DNA of 64,000 nucleotides from Dicaeum eximium (GCA_013396995.1 VWZP01001440.1:4179151-4243150), one strand, 5' to 3'; shown: positions 46,577 to 59,044, counted from the first letter of the stretch. Notes: generated by a model from the sequence alone, not told the origin. Program-made: numbers and translations.

Positions 46577-49500
46577 CTGGGGGAATGCAAAGACAATCAG
46601 ACTGTTAACAAGTCTCTTACAAAGGCAGCAGCAGCATCTAACAATCTATACACACAATTACCCAGGGTACAAAAGAAATTTACTGGGAGAGGCACCACCT
46701 TTTATTAGGCTGGCTGAGATGCAGGGGAGGGAGTGGAAACACCCACAGCCCATAGTCCAAAAACTTCTCTGTAATGCTATCAGCCAGTTTATTTTAAAAA
46801 TATTACCTCTCCATAGCCTTTGCTTCTGTTCTATAGTAGCTTCTTTACAAAGGATCAACAACAAAAAATTTCAAGTCCCCTAAATGCAGCTTCCTGTATT
46901 AAATGATTACTTTCTGAGAAGGTGATCATCCTTTCAGAGACAGGTGTGACAGATGCCCTCCCAAATTCCATCACTGGGATTTCCAACTAGCTGTCTGGTG
47001 CTTTATATCCTGCTCCACCTGCGCAGGCTGGCAGGCACTCCTGTGACAGTCTGTCAACATAGTCTGATCACACTTTTATTTCAGGCTCATTGAATTTTCC
47101 CTGCTGTTTACAGGTCCCTCGTATTTATCCAGAGATCAGTGCAACTTTACTTGTAATGGAGAGCCTTATTTAACACAATCAGTGTTGAAGAAAACAGATT
47201 CTGTGTGCCTTCTCTTTATTTAAGCAGAGAATGGATATAAAGCCTCAAAATGTTCTCAGTCCTTGTTCTGTCCTTTCCTCACGGAAAAGCCGCTGAAATT
47301 TGAGCTAGGAAAGCTTACAGGGTCATCAGTTCACCCCCTTCCTGGGGTAGGGTTGTTTCCTACAGAATGTTCTTTCCAGTGCTAAGCTTCAATTATCTGT
47401 CTCTAGTTAATGGGAAAGAAATGATAATTAAGAGTAACACAAAGAAAGACTCCATCAATACTTTTCAACACGTCAGTTCTTAGCCAAGACTGAAGTTTTT
47501 TCTCAGGACTCATGCCAGTACTATCCTGCATTCAGAGGATGACTTCAAGTTTCAGGCACAATAATGAGAGGAAAAAACCCACAGCAGGTAAGACAAGTCT
47601 AGACAACTGCACCCACTGGTTATAGATACTCATCTACTGCCCTCTGTCTCCACCATAAGCATACAGAGATATATGAACAGGGAGACACACACACCTCCCA
47701 CCCAAAAAACCCCACTTCACATGAGGCACACATGCAGGACAAGACAATGGCAAGCAGCCCAGACGGGGCAATTGGGAGCTATGCTCCTTCTCTGAGCTCT
47801 CAAAATATTCATAACATGGTCTGAAAGCTCCTGCTAGACCCAAAGTGAAAAGGAGATGCCTAACTTTGAGAAGGGCAGATTTGTTTGCAAGGGAAAAAGC
47901 CTACAAGACAGCTCTACTTCAAACCTCTCCACCAGCACCTAGTTCTAAAACAGCTCAGTAGGCAAAGTACAGGTATGTGCATTCAAACAACTGTTTATAG
48001 ATGAGACACGGAAGAAATCATCAGCATAAAACTGGGAAAACACAAACAAAACTTTTTAACCACTGGCTCAACTGAACAAGCTCTGAGCACACCCATGTGG
48101 ACCCAACAGCCATGAAACTGGCTGTTGATGTCTTCTTTACCACCAGCAAGGCTGCAGATTCCCCTGCTCTAGGGCATTCTTGCCCCTTAAAAAGGGTCAG
48201 CCTGATGGACTGCCAGAGGAAAGTTCCAGAGCTCTCTGCCAGCCAGATCCCACCCCAGGCAAGTTTGGCCCAGCTACACCCAGGTGAGCAGAGCCACTCT
48301 GTTAATGAGGTATGGACCCAAAGCCCGCCACAGGCTCCATGGCAGGCAGGCACGGGGAAGGAGGTAGGCAGACACTGCACTTCTCTCTGAAGCCTCAAGG
48401 CTTCACTTCATTTCAATCAGGAAGGCATCACAGTAATACAAGAATTTAAACCTGACCAGACTTAGGAACCAGTAATGGAATTCAGTTACATCCTTCCAGA
48501 AGGCCAATGGGAGGCCTTGGCATTGCAGGAAGTCCTAGGGGGAAATCAAACTGAAATTCAACGCTACACACAGTAACAAGCAGTACTGGAAGACACATTT
48601 AGTGACGTGCATGGGCCAAGAATGGATGAGAAGGGACTGATGTCTCCTCCTCTTCCACAAAGGCCACGTAAGATCCTCAAAAATTTCTGGATTTTTCTGC
48701 ATCTACAAAAGCTTTTTTCTCTTTCTTTCTTTCTTGCATCTTCATCAGTAGGTGCCTAAGTGACAAGAAGGGCAAAACTGGGATAAGATGTGTGACTTTT
48801 CCAACTTAAGGAATACAAAGTCTAAAATAACATAAAAAGTGAAACTGAGATTAGCTTCTGAAACCAATTCTAGAGGTTTAAAAATAAAACAGAACGTGAA
48901 CTTAATTATCATGTGACTATCAACAGGACTGAAAAAAGAAAACTCAGCCCTATTTTGAAACCCCTGAGGGCTGGTGGACAGATTCCTACCAACTTCAGCA
49001 GTTTGAATGAATGAATGCCCAGGAACAAAATTCTGCTTCCTTTTGGACTGGTACATTCACACACTGATTTAGGCCTGTTGGGTGTCAGAGAGAACAGTGT
49101 GAGAGGAGAAGTTGTTCTTCACAGTAAGAACAGAGTCTCAACACTGATACAGATTTTCTCATCCTTTAAAAAATGCTGACAAGCATTTGAACTAATACTG
49201 CACTGGACTTGCACTGTGCAAATGGATTTTTAATATATATTATACAAAGTACAATATGCATATATAGTAGTTAATCCATACAACACCAATATGTCTTCTA
49301 CATTTCCCCAGGAATTTCATTTGCAAACAAGAATCTGCACTCACATCCAACAGTTATTTGCACATAGGACTGTGTGTGTGGCTTTATCTCTATCATTCTA
49401 ACCCAGACAGAAAAACTCATTTCAAGCAGGACTGTAAATAAAATATCAAGTAAGCTATTTAGACTTTTTGTTGTTCTTAAATTAAAGCAAACACCTCCCC

Positions 49501-52500
49501 TCCCAAAACGTCTTTGCTTTCAAGTGGGTTTGTCTCCATATCTAGTTCAAGCTACAAATGTAGCAATCCATATTTCACAACCATTATTTTTCTGCTGCTT
49601 TTAAAAGCATTGCTGCATCCTAACAACAAGAGCACAGCAAAGGAACAGATAAAGACTGCCCCAACTAGTTTCCAAAAACCATGAAAGTATTTCCATAAAA
49701 AAGCCTTTGATCTAAATTTGACATGTGACACACTGTTGTTGGTATAGAAAAGATTTTGAAAGACTCCATTTAATGCGTTGTGTTAAGAAATAATTGCTGG
49801 ATTTTTATGAGTTTTTTTTTTTTAAAGTTATTGTCATTTTTACAACAATGGTTCAGAATTAACCCTGAAATGTCTAACAAATGCCTAAACATAGAAAGGT
49901 TGTTTTGTCTTTTTTTTTTCTTCACAAAAGGAACAAATTAAGGAAGATTCTATGATAATATTTGTGCTTTACAAGAGGCTTCACCAGGCAGGTTGAGTAT
50001 TCTGGGTGAATACTGCAGCATCCCCATCCCCAGTGCTCAGAACAGTCATAGGTTTTATGACACTGAGTCTGCATTATCACACTGAAGAAAATGGTTTTCA
50101 AATAGTCTAGAAATGGTATGTAACAGCTTCACAACTCACTTTAATCAATTCCATGCTGTTAACAGGGACACCTACAACCAAGTTATACATGGACACACTG
50201 GGATGTGATGGTCTCTCCAAGGACCAGGTTAATGTATTTAGGTTACCCAGCAGTGGGGGTTTTGCCCCACTTGGAAAAAAACATTCCTGAAAGAGCCTCT
50301 AGCCCTAGCTGTATCACTGCTAAATAACACATGGACATGAGAGATACACAGAGATCAATTAAAAACATGCTTTATAGATAATGCTTAAAGAACTTTTTAC
50401 AACCACCATGAGAATGGTTTCCATGCATATTTAGCACTTCTCCATATAAAGACCTGACTCTGCACAATCATTTTCCCCGAGAGGCACTTGATCCTTACTA
50501 GAAACCATCAGGCTGTGCTGCCTGTGGGTTTTTTGTGAGATCTCCCTCCAAAGCAGAGGGCTCAGTGAACAGTCACTTCACCCTACACAAACAAACAGAG
50601 CCAAATCAACTGAGCACTTGCAAAGGGATGGAGCAAGAAAAGTAAGAAACCTACAACCTGAGCAGTTCTGTGTAAGGTACCACTGCCAGTCACAACTTTG
50701 AATCAAGCCTCACTCTTAAGGACAAAGGAGAGCTTTAAGGCAGAGAAGAAAACAGGAATGGTGGTTGCTTTAAACTTGTGTTACTCCCAAAGCCTTTGAT
50801 AATGCACTTAAGGTATCTACCTGAGCCTAAGTTATATGAAAACTGTAACAAACCCCATTTTATTGCCTTTTAAGTGAATACTAAAAACTATTAAAAATTG
50901 TGCCACTAACTCTTGATTTTGTTTTGAACTTGCCAGTCACAGGTCAAACCAGCATTTATGCTTTCCCTTTTGGAGAAAGGCTTTGCCTGAAGGGCTTGAC
51001 TTCATACCTTCTTTGAAAAAAAGGTAACACAAATGCTCTGAACAATTCTAATTAATGAAAGTCAGCATTATGCACTCTTTAAAAATGTTCCTTGAAAAGC
51101 TGTTTCACGATAAAATAAGCAGAAACCTTTCTAAGGTTTCCTTTTAATCAGGTGTAACAAACATGGCACAAGTGCCACCTCCCTAGCAGCAGCTGGGAAG
51201 ATCAAGACTGTAAAGGTTTGTCTCTTTTGAGCTTTCTGTGCATAAAGCCCTTAATGCAGTTCAGAAGATCACCATTCATGAAGGGTCTGGGAAATCTGGC
51301 ACATCTGTGCACTGCATGAAGACCTGAACAAACCTCACTGGTATACAGACCCACCTATCTTTCCATAAGGAAGTGCATTCCTACAGCATTTGCCAGTTGT
51401 TGGGATGTCATAACTTAAAACTCAGCTCTTAGTTGCCATTCTTGCCACCAGCATCACCTACTCTATCTCGTTCCTTTGTTTGAGCAGCCTGACTCCAAAC
51501 CAAACCATGAGGAGAACCAAGGGCAAAGAAGATAACTGCCAAGTCCACACAATGCTGGCTCCCAGCTGAAGGGAATAAGCAGAATTTTACAATGTAGCTA
51601 CAGAAAGCCATGATGGGAACCAGACTGCAGATTTAATGTCAAGCTGAACCACACAAAAAGACACAGGAATTTTCTCTTAAATTACTTACTGGTGACCTGC
51701 AAAAAAACCAAAACAAACCACAGGAGCATAACTGTAGATGGTATTTATGCTTTATGTTCTGTTTCCTTCTGTTTCCAGAGCAAGAGGATGTTTTTCTCTA
51801 TCCCCATCCTCTTCATTTTTACATTTATGTCAAGAATACAAAGTTTTATCTTCCCTGTAGTTCCTGACTCAATCTGCAAGATCAGAGTTGGCAGAAGACC
51901 TTACTCAGTTTCACTATTCAGCGAAGGACACACTCAGTCCTGAATAAAAGGTTTTTTGTCTCAATTATCTCAAAGGAAAATGATTAAGAGTTTCAAACAG
52001 TGATTAAACTCATTCTTGAAGTACTCTGTCTATAGTGTACTGTGTCATTTTAATTCTCTCTGATCCTCCTCCTCAAAAAAGAGAGAATCCTACAACAAAA
52101 AGAAGGTGTAAGACTTGGTATTTAAAACTTAGGGAATAGCAAACTCAATTTCTGAAAGGTAATCTCAATCTTCCCTGCCCCAAGCAACTTGCTGGTTTCT
52201 ACTACAGATTTTTACCAAATTCAATCTGCTCCTAATGGAACTGAATTGAAAACAGTAACCAAATAAAACCCCCACCCTTTTGCATCATGACAAAGTATTT
52301 AATAAACTAAAAATAGAGGTATTCCACAGGACAGCTGTTGTAACAGCCTCTGCTAACATTATTATAGCCAAGGAGAGGATTGAAAGCTGGTATTTCATAT
52401 AAAACATTAAACCCTCAACATTTCAAATGTAGGCCAAAAATAGATAGGTTTGAGAACTAAGACAAAAGAAAAGGGTCAACAATTTAAAAAAAAAGAAGAA

Positions 52501-53678
52501 GAAAAAAGATCAGTTATTACAACAACTTGGAATTTTCATCTAACTCATGACTGATTTAGAAATACAAGTCTCAGGCCAACTTCATATTCCTTATCGCTGA
52601 TAGATCACAAAGCACAAATAATTTCTGCTCAAGATGCAGAGGTCAGCTCATCTCTCAACACTAAGCATCATTTCCAAAAATGGCACAGACCTTTTCCTCC
52701 AAATAATAAATCAATGCATCACTAATAGTAAGGAAAAATAACACAGGTGTCACAACAGCACAGTGGCACTTCTCAGACCACCACATCCAAATACAAGCAG
52801 TCATCAAAGATACGAGCACAGTCCCACAAGACAGTAATAGATCCCTTGAAAAGAGACTTGCATTGGGAAAAAAAAGGCTTTGCTGGAGAGTGTGGCATCT
52901 TCATTCTGTGTAGAAAACATTCTTGTTTTCAACTCCTGTCTACCTCAGAAAAAGCAATTTCCCAGTGATCTTTTTTTTGCTGAAGAAATAAGAAATAAAG
53001 AACAAGTTTTGACAAGGAGCCAGAAAAAGAGACTGGGATCCTTCCCAAACCAGCAGGTTCAGTGTTCTAGTAAAAAACACCTTCCCTCCAACTGTCTTTG
53101 GTGTAAGCCATACCACTCAGACAGTTAACAACAAAATGAGAGAGGTCAGGTTTAAGGAGGTTGACTAAATATTCCTTCCCTAGAGATCATTGTTTACTGT
53201 CCTCATTTTTCTGCCATGTGATCATCTCATCCAATTCTCTCACTGCCCAGTCTCTTCCCGAAAGCATTTGGCAGTTGTGACCTGAGCTTTGGATGGAAAA
53301 ACACAGCAAACCTTTACTCATCAAGGAGAAAAGAAATCACAAGCTTTGTGTTGTCTGGGAGTTTTTGGGTTATGCTGGGGTTTTTTTTAGTCTATACACA
53401 GGTCACCTTCAACCAAAAGCAGTGCTTTAAATAGAGAAACCCACATAACAACTTAAGTGACCAGAGTCATAAAAGCAGACTAATGGTTGTTAGCAGGGAG
53501 GAGCTCAAAGAGAAAGTGAAGAATACCCCATGGCATCAAAATGAGCAGGACAACCATGCAACACTTCATGCAGGTCACCGGTGAACATGGATGAGAACCA
53601 GGTAACACTTTGAGAACAGAGACCAGGTAGGGTAGCACGACTGTGGACACACCTCAGTTACACAGAGAGACTGCTTAC
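46577..53678 (-). other. CLASP2: Intron of CLASP2 (7.1 kb)
   Basis: A GT-AG intron of 7,102 nt between the microexon and the next constitutive exon. The paired UGCAUG motif is near its 5' end. Several ORFs of 60-125 codons occur, including overlapping opposite-strand ORFs at 48021-48398. None is recognisable, and they fall in a slightly GC-richer patch. A CTTT/TTTC simple stretch occurs near 48715-48735. No repeat family was identified. Confidence 0.75.
53555..53572 (-). promoter_or_regulatory. Paired UGCAUG hexamers (candidate RBFOX site)
   Basis: The plus strand carries CATGCA at 53555-53560 and again at 53567-53572. Both are therefore UGCAUG in the CLASP2 pre-mRNA, starting 12 nt apart. 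They sit 107-124 nt downstream of the microexon donor. RBFOX proteins bind this hexamer, and downstream sites usually promote inclusion. Binding here is inferred. Confidence 0.55.
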
Positions 53679-53702
53679 CCTCAGTTTTACTGGTAGTACC
53701 GT
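53679..53702 (-). CDS. CLASP2: CLASP2 microexon (24 nt), alternative
   Basis: A 24-nt microexon, symmetric phase 1. With the flanking bases it inserts DGTTSKTE between SYASL and GRIRTRR. Splicing without it gives SYASLGRIRTRR directly. I remember both forms in mammalian CLASP2 isoforms, with DGTTTKAE as the insert. The acceptor is TGCCTAAAG and the donor is GTAAG. A UGC element lies within 10 nt upstream and two UGCAUG hexamers lie 107-124 nt downstream. The insert adds acidic and threonine residues to a basic linker. Confidence 0.88.
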
Positions 53703-55327
53703 CTTTAGGCAAATTAAAGAAAAGTAAGGACAGGGTTAATAGGGAAAAATCAGTAACATCAACAGAAGTGGGCACTATATATTAGCTAAATAAATATGCA
53801 AAAAAAATTAATACAATTAAAGAAATGAAAAAAGTTGGACCGAGCAGCAAATCAAACCTTGATGTATCGGAAGAAAATTCTTGCAGGTTTTCCCTCCTGC
53901 ACCAACCAACCTTTGCCCAATTCCATTTTCGTTGTTTGCCTCACCATTTCTGTCATGGGAATGTGCAGGTGATACATGTCCCTACTAGCTAAAAAGGAAG
54001 CAGGATCCTTCAGGAGCAGCCATGTTTACATCACTTAAGAGTGAATTTGCTACTTTTCTCCTAGAGCCTGGTCAAAGAACAAGACTGAGACTGGATTCAG
54101 TCTCTAAGCTTCAAGGACCAAGTCAGCTTTAAGTAGATGATTCCTCCCTCTTCATTCTTCCTCATGACAAAAGGCTGTCTGAAGCCAGTTTAGCCAGTGA
54201 AGCCAGAGAGCAGCACAACTCAAAAGTGGCTGCACCTGTAAGCCCATCATCATGTGATCAACTTCACATTCTGGAATTACATTTCCACTGCAACGTATCT
54301 GCATCTTGAACCAAGTGTGAACAATTTAAATCAGAAAAAGAATTCAACTTCTGAACTGAATACAACCAACACATCTAAGTCAAGGTAAAACATTTCAGAT
54401 ATGAAAGAAACCTGTCTGAAAATCGAATCCATAAAAATCATCCCTGTATAATTCACCACTTACTTTCAACAGGTTAAAGAGCAAATGCCCTACATTAAAA
54501 GAAGAAACTCCTCAACCAACTCAGTGAAGACAATGTACACAGCTTAAATCAAGAGCACAGATCCCTGAGTTTCTTCCCTGTTGTAAAGGTAAATTGATGA
54601 CAAGTCTGGGATTAGATTAGTGTGAAACCAGCAGAATGAGAGATGAGCTCAGATGATCAGCTCTGCTCACAACTAAGATGAAGCTCAGCAAACACGGTGT
54701 CAATCACTGCCTTGCATTTGCTCCTCCATGACTCCTTCGACGGCAACTTCAGGAGACAAAGATCCAATGCAAAGTTTGTTTTAAGAAACCCTAAGAAACC
54801 TGAAGGTGGTATACAATGCTCTGAGGGAATAATGTGACACATGGCTATAATCCAAAGAGTCAGCATAAGGAACAGATACTTATATCCTGTTTGATGACAT
54901 GGCAAGGCCGACCTCCTCTTTGCTTCTCTATCTTTCTCCTTTGTGAAACAGAAAGGGAGTAAACTCAACTAAGATGTACTATTCAAAGCATAAAACAGTG
55001 AAAAAGCAGTTTCAGGAAAGGAGAGAAGGAAAAGAAGGAAAATAAGGAAAAGAGACAGGGGAACATGTCAAAAGGAATTGAGTAGCACTGTCCTCAATCT
55101 GTGAGACACAGATTATTACACAACTCAAAACTGTTGCTTCAAGTCAGTTCAGCTGTATTTTTTTTTCCTTAATCCCAAAAGGCAAGAGATCACACACTGA
55201 TCATGGAGAGCTAGTAACTATCTCAGAGGTACGTTCTTCTAGTCAGAGTTTATTATTCCAATAAAACTGCGAGGCACTTTCTGCTAGTAAAGAAAGCTAA
55301 CTGCAAGAGTAGAACATGTAGATTTAC
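53703..55327 (-). other. CLASP2: Intron of CLASP2
   Basis: A GT-AG intron of 1,625 nt before the microexon. It contains a purine-rich tract (55014-55063 on the plus strand). ORF 54657-54968 on the minus strand is unrecognised. Confidence 0.75.
55014..55063. repeat. Purine-rich tract (about 50 nt)
   Basis: The plus strand is A/G only apart from a T at 55043 and a C at 55056. It reads as imperfect AGGAAA/AGAAGG repeats. In the transcript it is a polypyrimidine tract about 265-315 nt downstream of the exon at 55328. It might bind polypyrimidine-tract proteins, but no function can be claimed. Confidence 0.7.
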
Positions 55328-55498
55328 CTAGTGATGCGTATGACCCTGGGGGCAAGGCTGCAGCAGAACTGAAGGGGGTGGATGCTCCAGAAGACGTCAC
55401 TTTTGACTTGGCACTAGCTGCTGCATTCACATCGACGTCACTGCGGGATCGCTGCAGAGATCCTGGTGTTGACACAGATTTTGTACTTACTGTAGATG
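55328..55498 (-). CDS. CLASP2: CLASP2 exon 8 of window (linker)
   Basis: A 171-nt exon, symmetric phase 1. It encodes STVSTKSVSTPGSLQRSRSD then VDVNAAASAKSKVTSSGAST and PFSSAAALPPGSYASL. It is a low-complexity Ser/Ala linker with the conserved GSLQRSRSD motif, a basic serine cluster suitable for phosphorylation. Human CLASP2 as I remember it has DIDV where this has DVDV. Acceptor CTGCAG and donor GTAAAT. After it, splicing can go to the 24-nt microexon at 53702 or directly to the exon at 46576; both keep the frame. Confidence 0.95.
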
Positions 55499-56652
55499 CT
55501 GCAGATGGGAGTGGGAGATCCAGAATAAAGAAGATTAATTTTTTGAGCTGTATGCTTCAAAGAGCCTGACAAGCAGTTTAAAGTACTATTTTTAACACTC
55601 CCTGCTGGCAGTGAAATACCTCAACTAAGAATGCTTTATCAGGGCAATGTAGGCTTCCCCACACTGCCTGCAAAGATATTTCATCAACGCTGCCCTGATG
55701 ATACCTCTAAGGACTTCAGCAAGTTCTAAAAGCTTAAATGGTAAGATCAAAAAGGTTGTCAGGCCAGTAAAAAGAAATTTCTAACAGAATCTATATGGGA
55801 AAGTTCAACCACAGTACCCATCACTGGCTTGTGAGAGTTGCTGGCCAAAACAGACCTGCAGGTCCTTCAGTCCAGGTTCTAATAACTTCCTTCCCAACAC
55901 CTCATCTTCTCATGAGGATCGCTGTTCCCATCACTTGTTGATGCTCACCCTCTTAAGCATGAAGCTTGACTACTCAGCTGCAAGCAAACATGCATTGTGT
56001 GCACAGTCAAGTAGGTTACACAACAACATCTCCTTGAATCAAAGGTCTCAGCAGGGTGTAGTTACAGACAAAGCAGCCAGAATCCAACCTTGGTCAGGTA
56101 TAAAAGGCAGCTTATCTTTTACCAACGAATTTTTGTGTATTATATTCTATATTAAAATGTATTCTTTAGATTATTGTACGCATTTACTTTGGACAGAAAA
56201 GCTGTACCTAAATATTCCATCTGACAAGAAAAACAGATTAGCAATGAGATGGATGGAATTTAACACTGTAGGATTTGTGTGCAGACACCTCCAGTAAGTG
56301 CTGAAACCACAGAGAATAAATAACAAAAATTGTAAAACTGAAGGCACTATTAGACTATGTAGCTGCATGTCTTAGCATCAGCAGCAGTTTATTCAAGCTA
56401 TTGCAAAGTTAAACGTACCTTGGCTACATTTTAAAGGCTTCCCTTCAGGTGTAAGAAATTATCTTCTAAAAGCATTATTTTATCAGCAGCTGATGCACAC
56501 AATATGGTGTAAAATCCAAAAGTAATTAAAATTTCTACATCTTAAGCTGCCATTTTAGGAGCAGTAAACAGTGATCAAAGTTGGTTTTTGTGTATCGCAA
56601 TGTCACACTTCCTCAGCAACACCTGAGCCCATTTTTCAGTTCCTGTTCTCAC
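55499..56652 (-). other. CLASP2: Intron of CLASP2
   Basis: A GT-AG intron of 1,154 nt. A plus-strand ORF of 120 codons at 55935-56297 has no recognisable motif. No repeat was identified. Confidence 0.8.
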
Positions 56653-56702
56653 CTCTTGATGTTGTACTTCCAGTAGGACTTCTTTTGGCAGACAGTGGAC
56701 GG
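56653..56702 (-). CDS. CLASP2: CLASP2 exon 7 of window (linker)
   Basis: A small 50-nt exon entering in phase 2 and leaving in phase 1. It encodes RPLSAKRSPTGSTTSR plus the first base of alanine. It is basic and serine/threonine-rich, with an SP dipeptide that could be a proline-directed kinase site. It shifts the reading phase from 2 to 1, after which every exon until the one at 31080 starts in phase 1. Acceptor TTCCAG, donor GTGAG. Confidence 0.94.
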
Positions 56703-57503
56703 CTGGAAGTTAGTACAAATACTTATTAAAACCAAACTTATATTTCAGTCATCAAGAGCAATACAATTCTATTCCCTCAGTACACAATTAATTTAACAGG
56801 AAATTATTTATATGCAGGAATAAACTACCAAAGCTTGCTGTTTAAGAATACAGCACCACCATGAAATTATTTATAAAAGCATTAAGAAATAAATTAGTAT
56901 TCACATTATTTGTGCAAAAAGAGATTTTTAAGAACACTTTTTGTAGGTTTAAAAAATTACACCAGTAAGTTATGGATATTTTTCATATAGGTCTTACACT
57001 TAAATTACAGACATTTGGAGTGTAAGTTGACTGTATATCTGAGAGTAGGTAAAATACATACATTCAATGTAAGAGTTAGATATTTACTCTGCAGTTACAA
57101 CTCAAGTTTAATTTAGCAATTTTTTTCTTTTATCTGGAAAGAGACAGGCTTACTCATCTAGGATTAATGCTAAAGGCAGAACTTCAATCTAAGCGCTGTT
57201 TAAAGCACCTGAAAGGAATAACTAACAGTATCTGCTGAGCACAAACAGCTTCCCAGAAAATTATTTATGGAGTCAAGATAATGATTATATTTTAAAGCCA
57301 GTACAGGGTTTTGTTGTTCATACAGTGTTAGGTAAAAATAACTAAGTAAGTAAATGACTAAGTAAATAAATTTTGGAGTAATCAAGTGTAGAGTCCAAAT
57401 AATGATCAGATAAGACAAAGCAATGTGATGGCTCCCTTCAATTTAATGGAGCTATCTGTCAGCAATGGTTTAAATGGAGAGGTAGTGCCACAGAAAGCCT
57501 TAC
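56703..57503 (-). other. CLASP2: Intron of CLASP2
   Basis: A GT-AG intron of 801 nt, AT-rich. The minus-strand ORF 57200-57418 is unrecognised. No repeat or further exon was seen. Confidence 0.8.
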
Positions 57504-57671
57504 TTGAGACTCTCCTGGGAGCTGGAGGAGGAGCGATCCGACTGTGGCAAGGACACGATGCTGTCAGAGTTCTTCAAATGTGACTGCAGGGCCTTCTGGT
57601 AGGAAGACTCCAAGGTGTGGTACAAATGCTCTGCCTCTCGGCTGAAGTGACTGTGGAAACCCCAGTAGCAC
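57504..57671 (-). CDS. CLASP2: CLASP2 exon 6 of window (end of TOG2, start of Ser-rich linker)
   Basis: A 168-nt exon, phase 2 at both ends. It encodes CYWGFHSHFSREAEHLYHTL, then ESSYQKALQSHLKNSDSIVS and LPQSDRSSSSSQESL, and ends with two bases of asparagine. The first half is the last helical pair of TOG2. The second half, from about SDSIVSLPQ, begins the disordered serine-rich linker. Acceptor TTCCAG and donor GTAAG. The CYWGFHSHFSREAEHLYHTL stretch is characteristic of CLASP2; the CLASP1 counterpart differs. Confidence 0.97.
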
Positions 57672-58184
57672 CTGGAAATGGCACACAGCACTGTGAACAC
57701 ACCCTGGTCACGTTTTAGAGGGCTGTGGTGCAAAGGCACAGCAGAGCCCTTCTCACTATTCCATTAGTGGGCTCCTTAGCCCAGTGATTTCAGGCACCTA
57801 CTGCCCTGACACATTTAAGACAAACAGCTTTTTCAACCATTGTATTGCTCAAACAGCTGCACAAAAGGCAAAGCAAATGAAAGAACCATTTGGTGCATTT
57901 GTTGTAAAAACAGCAGTAGCCAACAAAGCTGTATTAGGGAAGAAACCCTCACCCCTCCAGCTGCCTACTGTACATGGAAGACTGCAGGCCCACCAGACTG
58001 ACACTAGTTTGGAACTGGGTGTGCAGTAGCTACTTCAAAAATATGACAAAGGCAAACACATGAATGGGCCTGATTCAGGAAAGCACCAGCTGCTGTTTTC
58101 TTCCTTAAGTTTAACCAACATGTCTCCAAGAATGCTGCAGAGACATGTCTCTGTACTGAGTTGAGGCTGCTGCCTGTCTTTTTT

Positions 58185-58197
58185 GGGGGGGGGGGGG
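58185..58197. repeat. Homopolymer run, 13 G
   Basis: Thirteen consecutive G on the plus strand follow a short T run and precede an A run. In the CLASP2 transcript this is a C13 tract about 515 nt upstream of the next exon. Such a run is prone to length polymorphism and assembly error. Confidence 0.9.
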
Positions 58198-59044
58198 AAA
58201 CACAACAAGGAAAAGGAAGGAGATGCTCACATGGACTTCAAGTCAGTGCCATGATAAAAATAAAAGAGCATTTTAAGATGAGGAAGAATTCCTCTATGGT
58301 CCAAACCTCCTGGCTGATGGCTAAACGCCATTCACTCTTGAGGAACAAAGGAGATGAAGACTCAGTACTTTTCAAGGGGCAACTAATGGGCAGTTTAAAA
58401 GTAAGATCATTAGCTCAAATGAATCAAGAACTGTTTGTGACAGCCAGTCCTCAGAGAAGCCACCTGCATTCTCACATCACAAGAAGAAAACAAATTTCTG
58501 TCTCACAATCAGCCACACTACTATTTAATAAACATGGGAAGAGAGAATTAAACATGCTCTCTGAAGTCCCATCCCATTCTCTTTGTTGTCTATTCAGCTT
58601 AACTAGTCACCTGCTGTGAAGTCTCAGTGACTACTGTAATTTTCAGTGCTGGACATGCTGCCTTTCAAAAGGATTTAAGCAGTCCTACTGTGAAACACCA
58701 CTGCTTAAAACACAGCATTTAGATTAATAAAATTTATTGTTCATTGCTTTTGTGCTTTACACCATCTTCTTTCTGCAGAAAACTTCTCCTATAGTGTTCT
58801 GTTCAGAAAAGCATGATCCTGGTACACCTGCACACTACCCTAAGTATGATCATACTAATGGAAATGCCTAAGATCTTCAAAAGAATAAAAATAATTGCAA
58901 ATATTAAAATTTCCTATAGATATACACAAAAATTTTTGTCAATGTCATAAAATACTACCTTAATTTAGGATACCATTTAGCAGTGTACTAGCACAAGGAA
59001 TTTTATGCCAAGAGTAGCAATAACAACAGAATAGGCTACTTCAG

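Noticed and set aside
48021..48398. Overlapping 125- and 97-codon ORFs on opposite strands
   Set aside because: Both fall in a GC-richer intronic patch with few stop codons. No known domain and no splice sites compatible with CLASP2.
51690..51696. Possible 7-nt microexon or recursive splice site: TTTTTTTGCAG, seven bases, then GTAAGTAA on the minus strand
   Set aside because: Seven bases would break the frame between two phase-1 exons and no CLASP2 isoform I know has such an insert. The juxtaposed sites are suggestive but unsupported without RNA.
58161..58619. Plus-strand ORF of 152 codons, the longest in the window
   Set aside because: It reads through a G13 run, shows no recognisable domain or splice context, and lies antisense within a CLASP2 intron. 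It is most likely chance.
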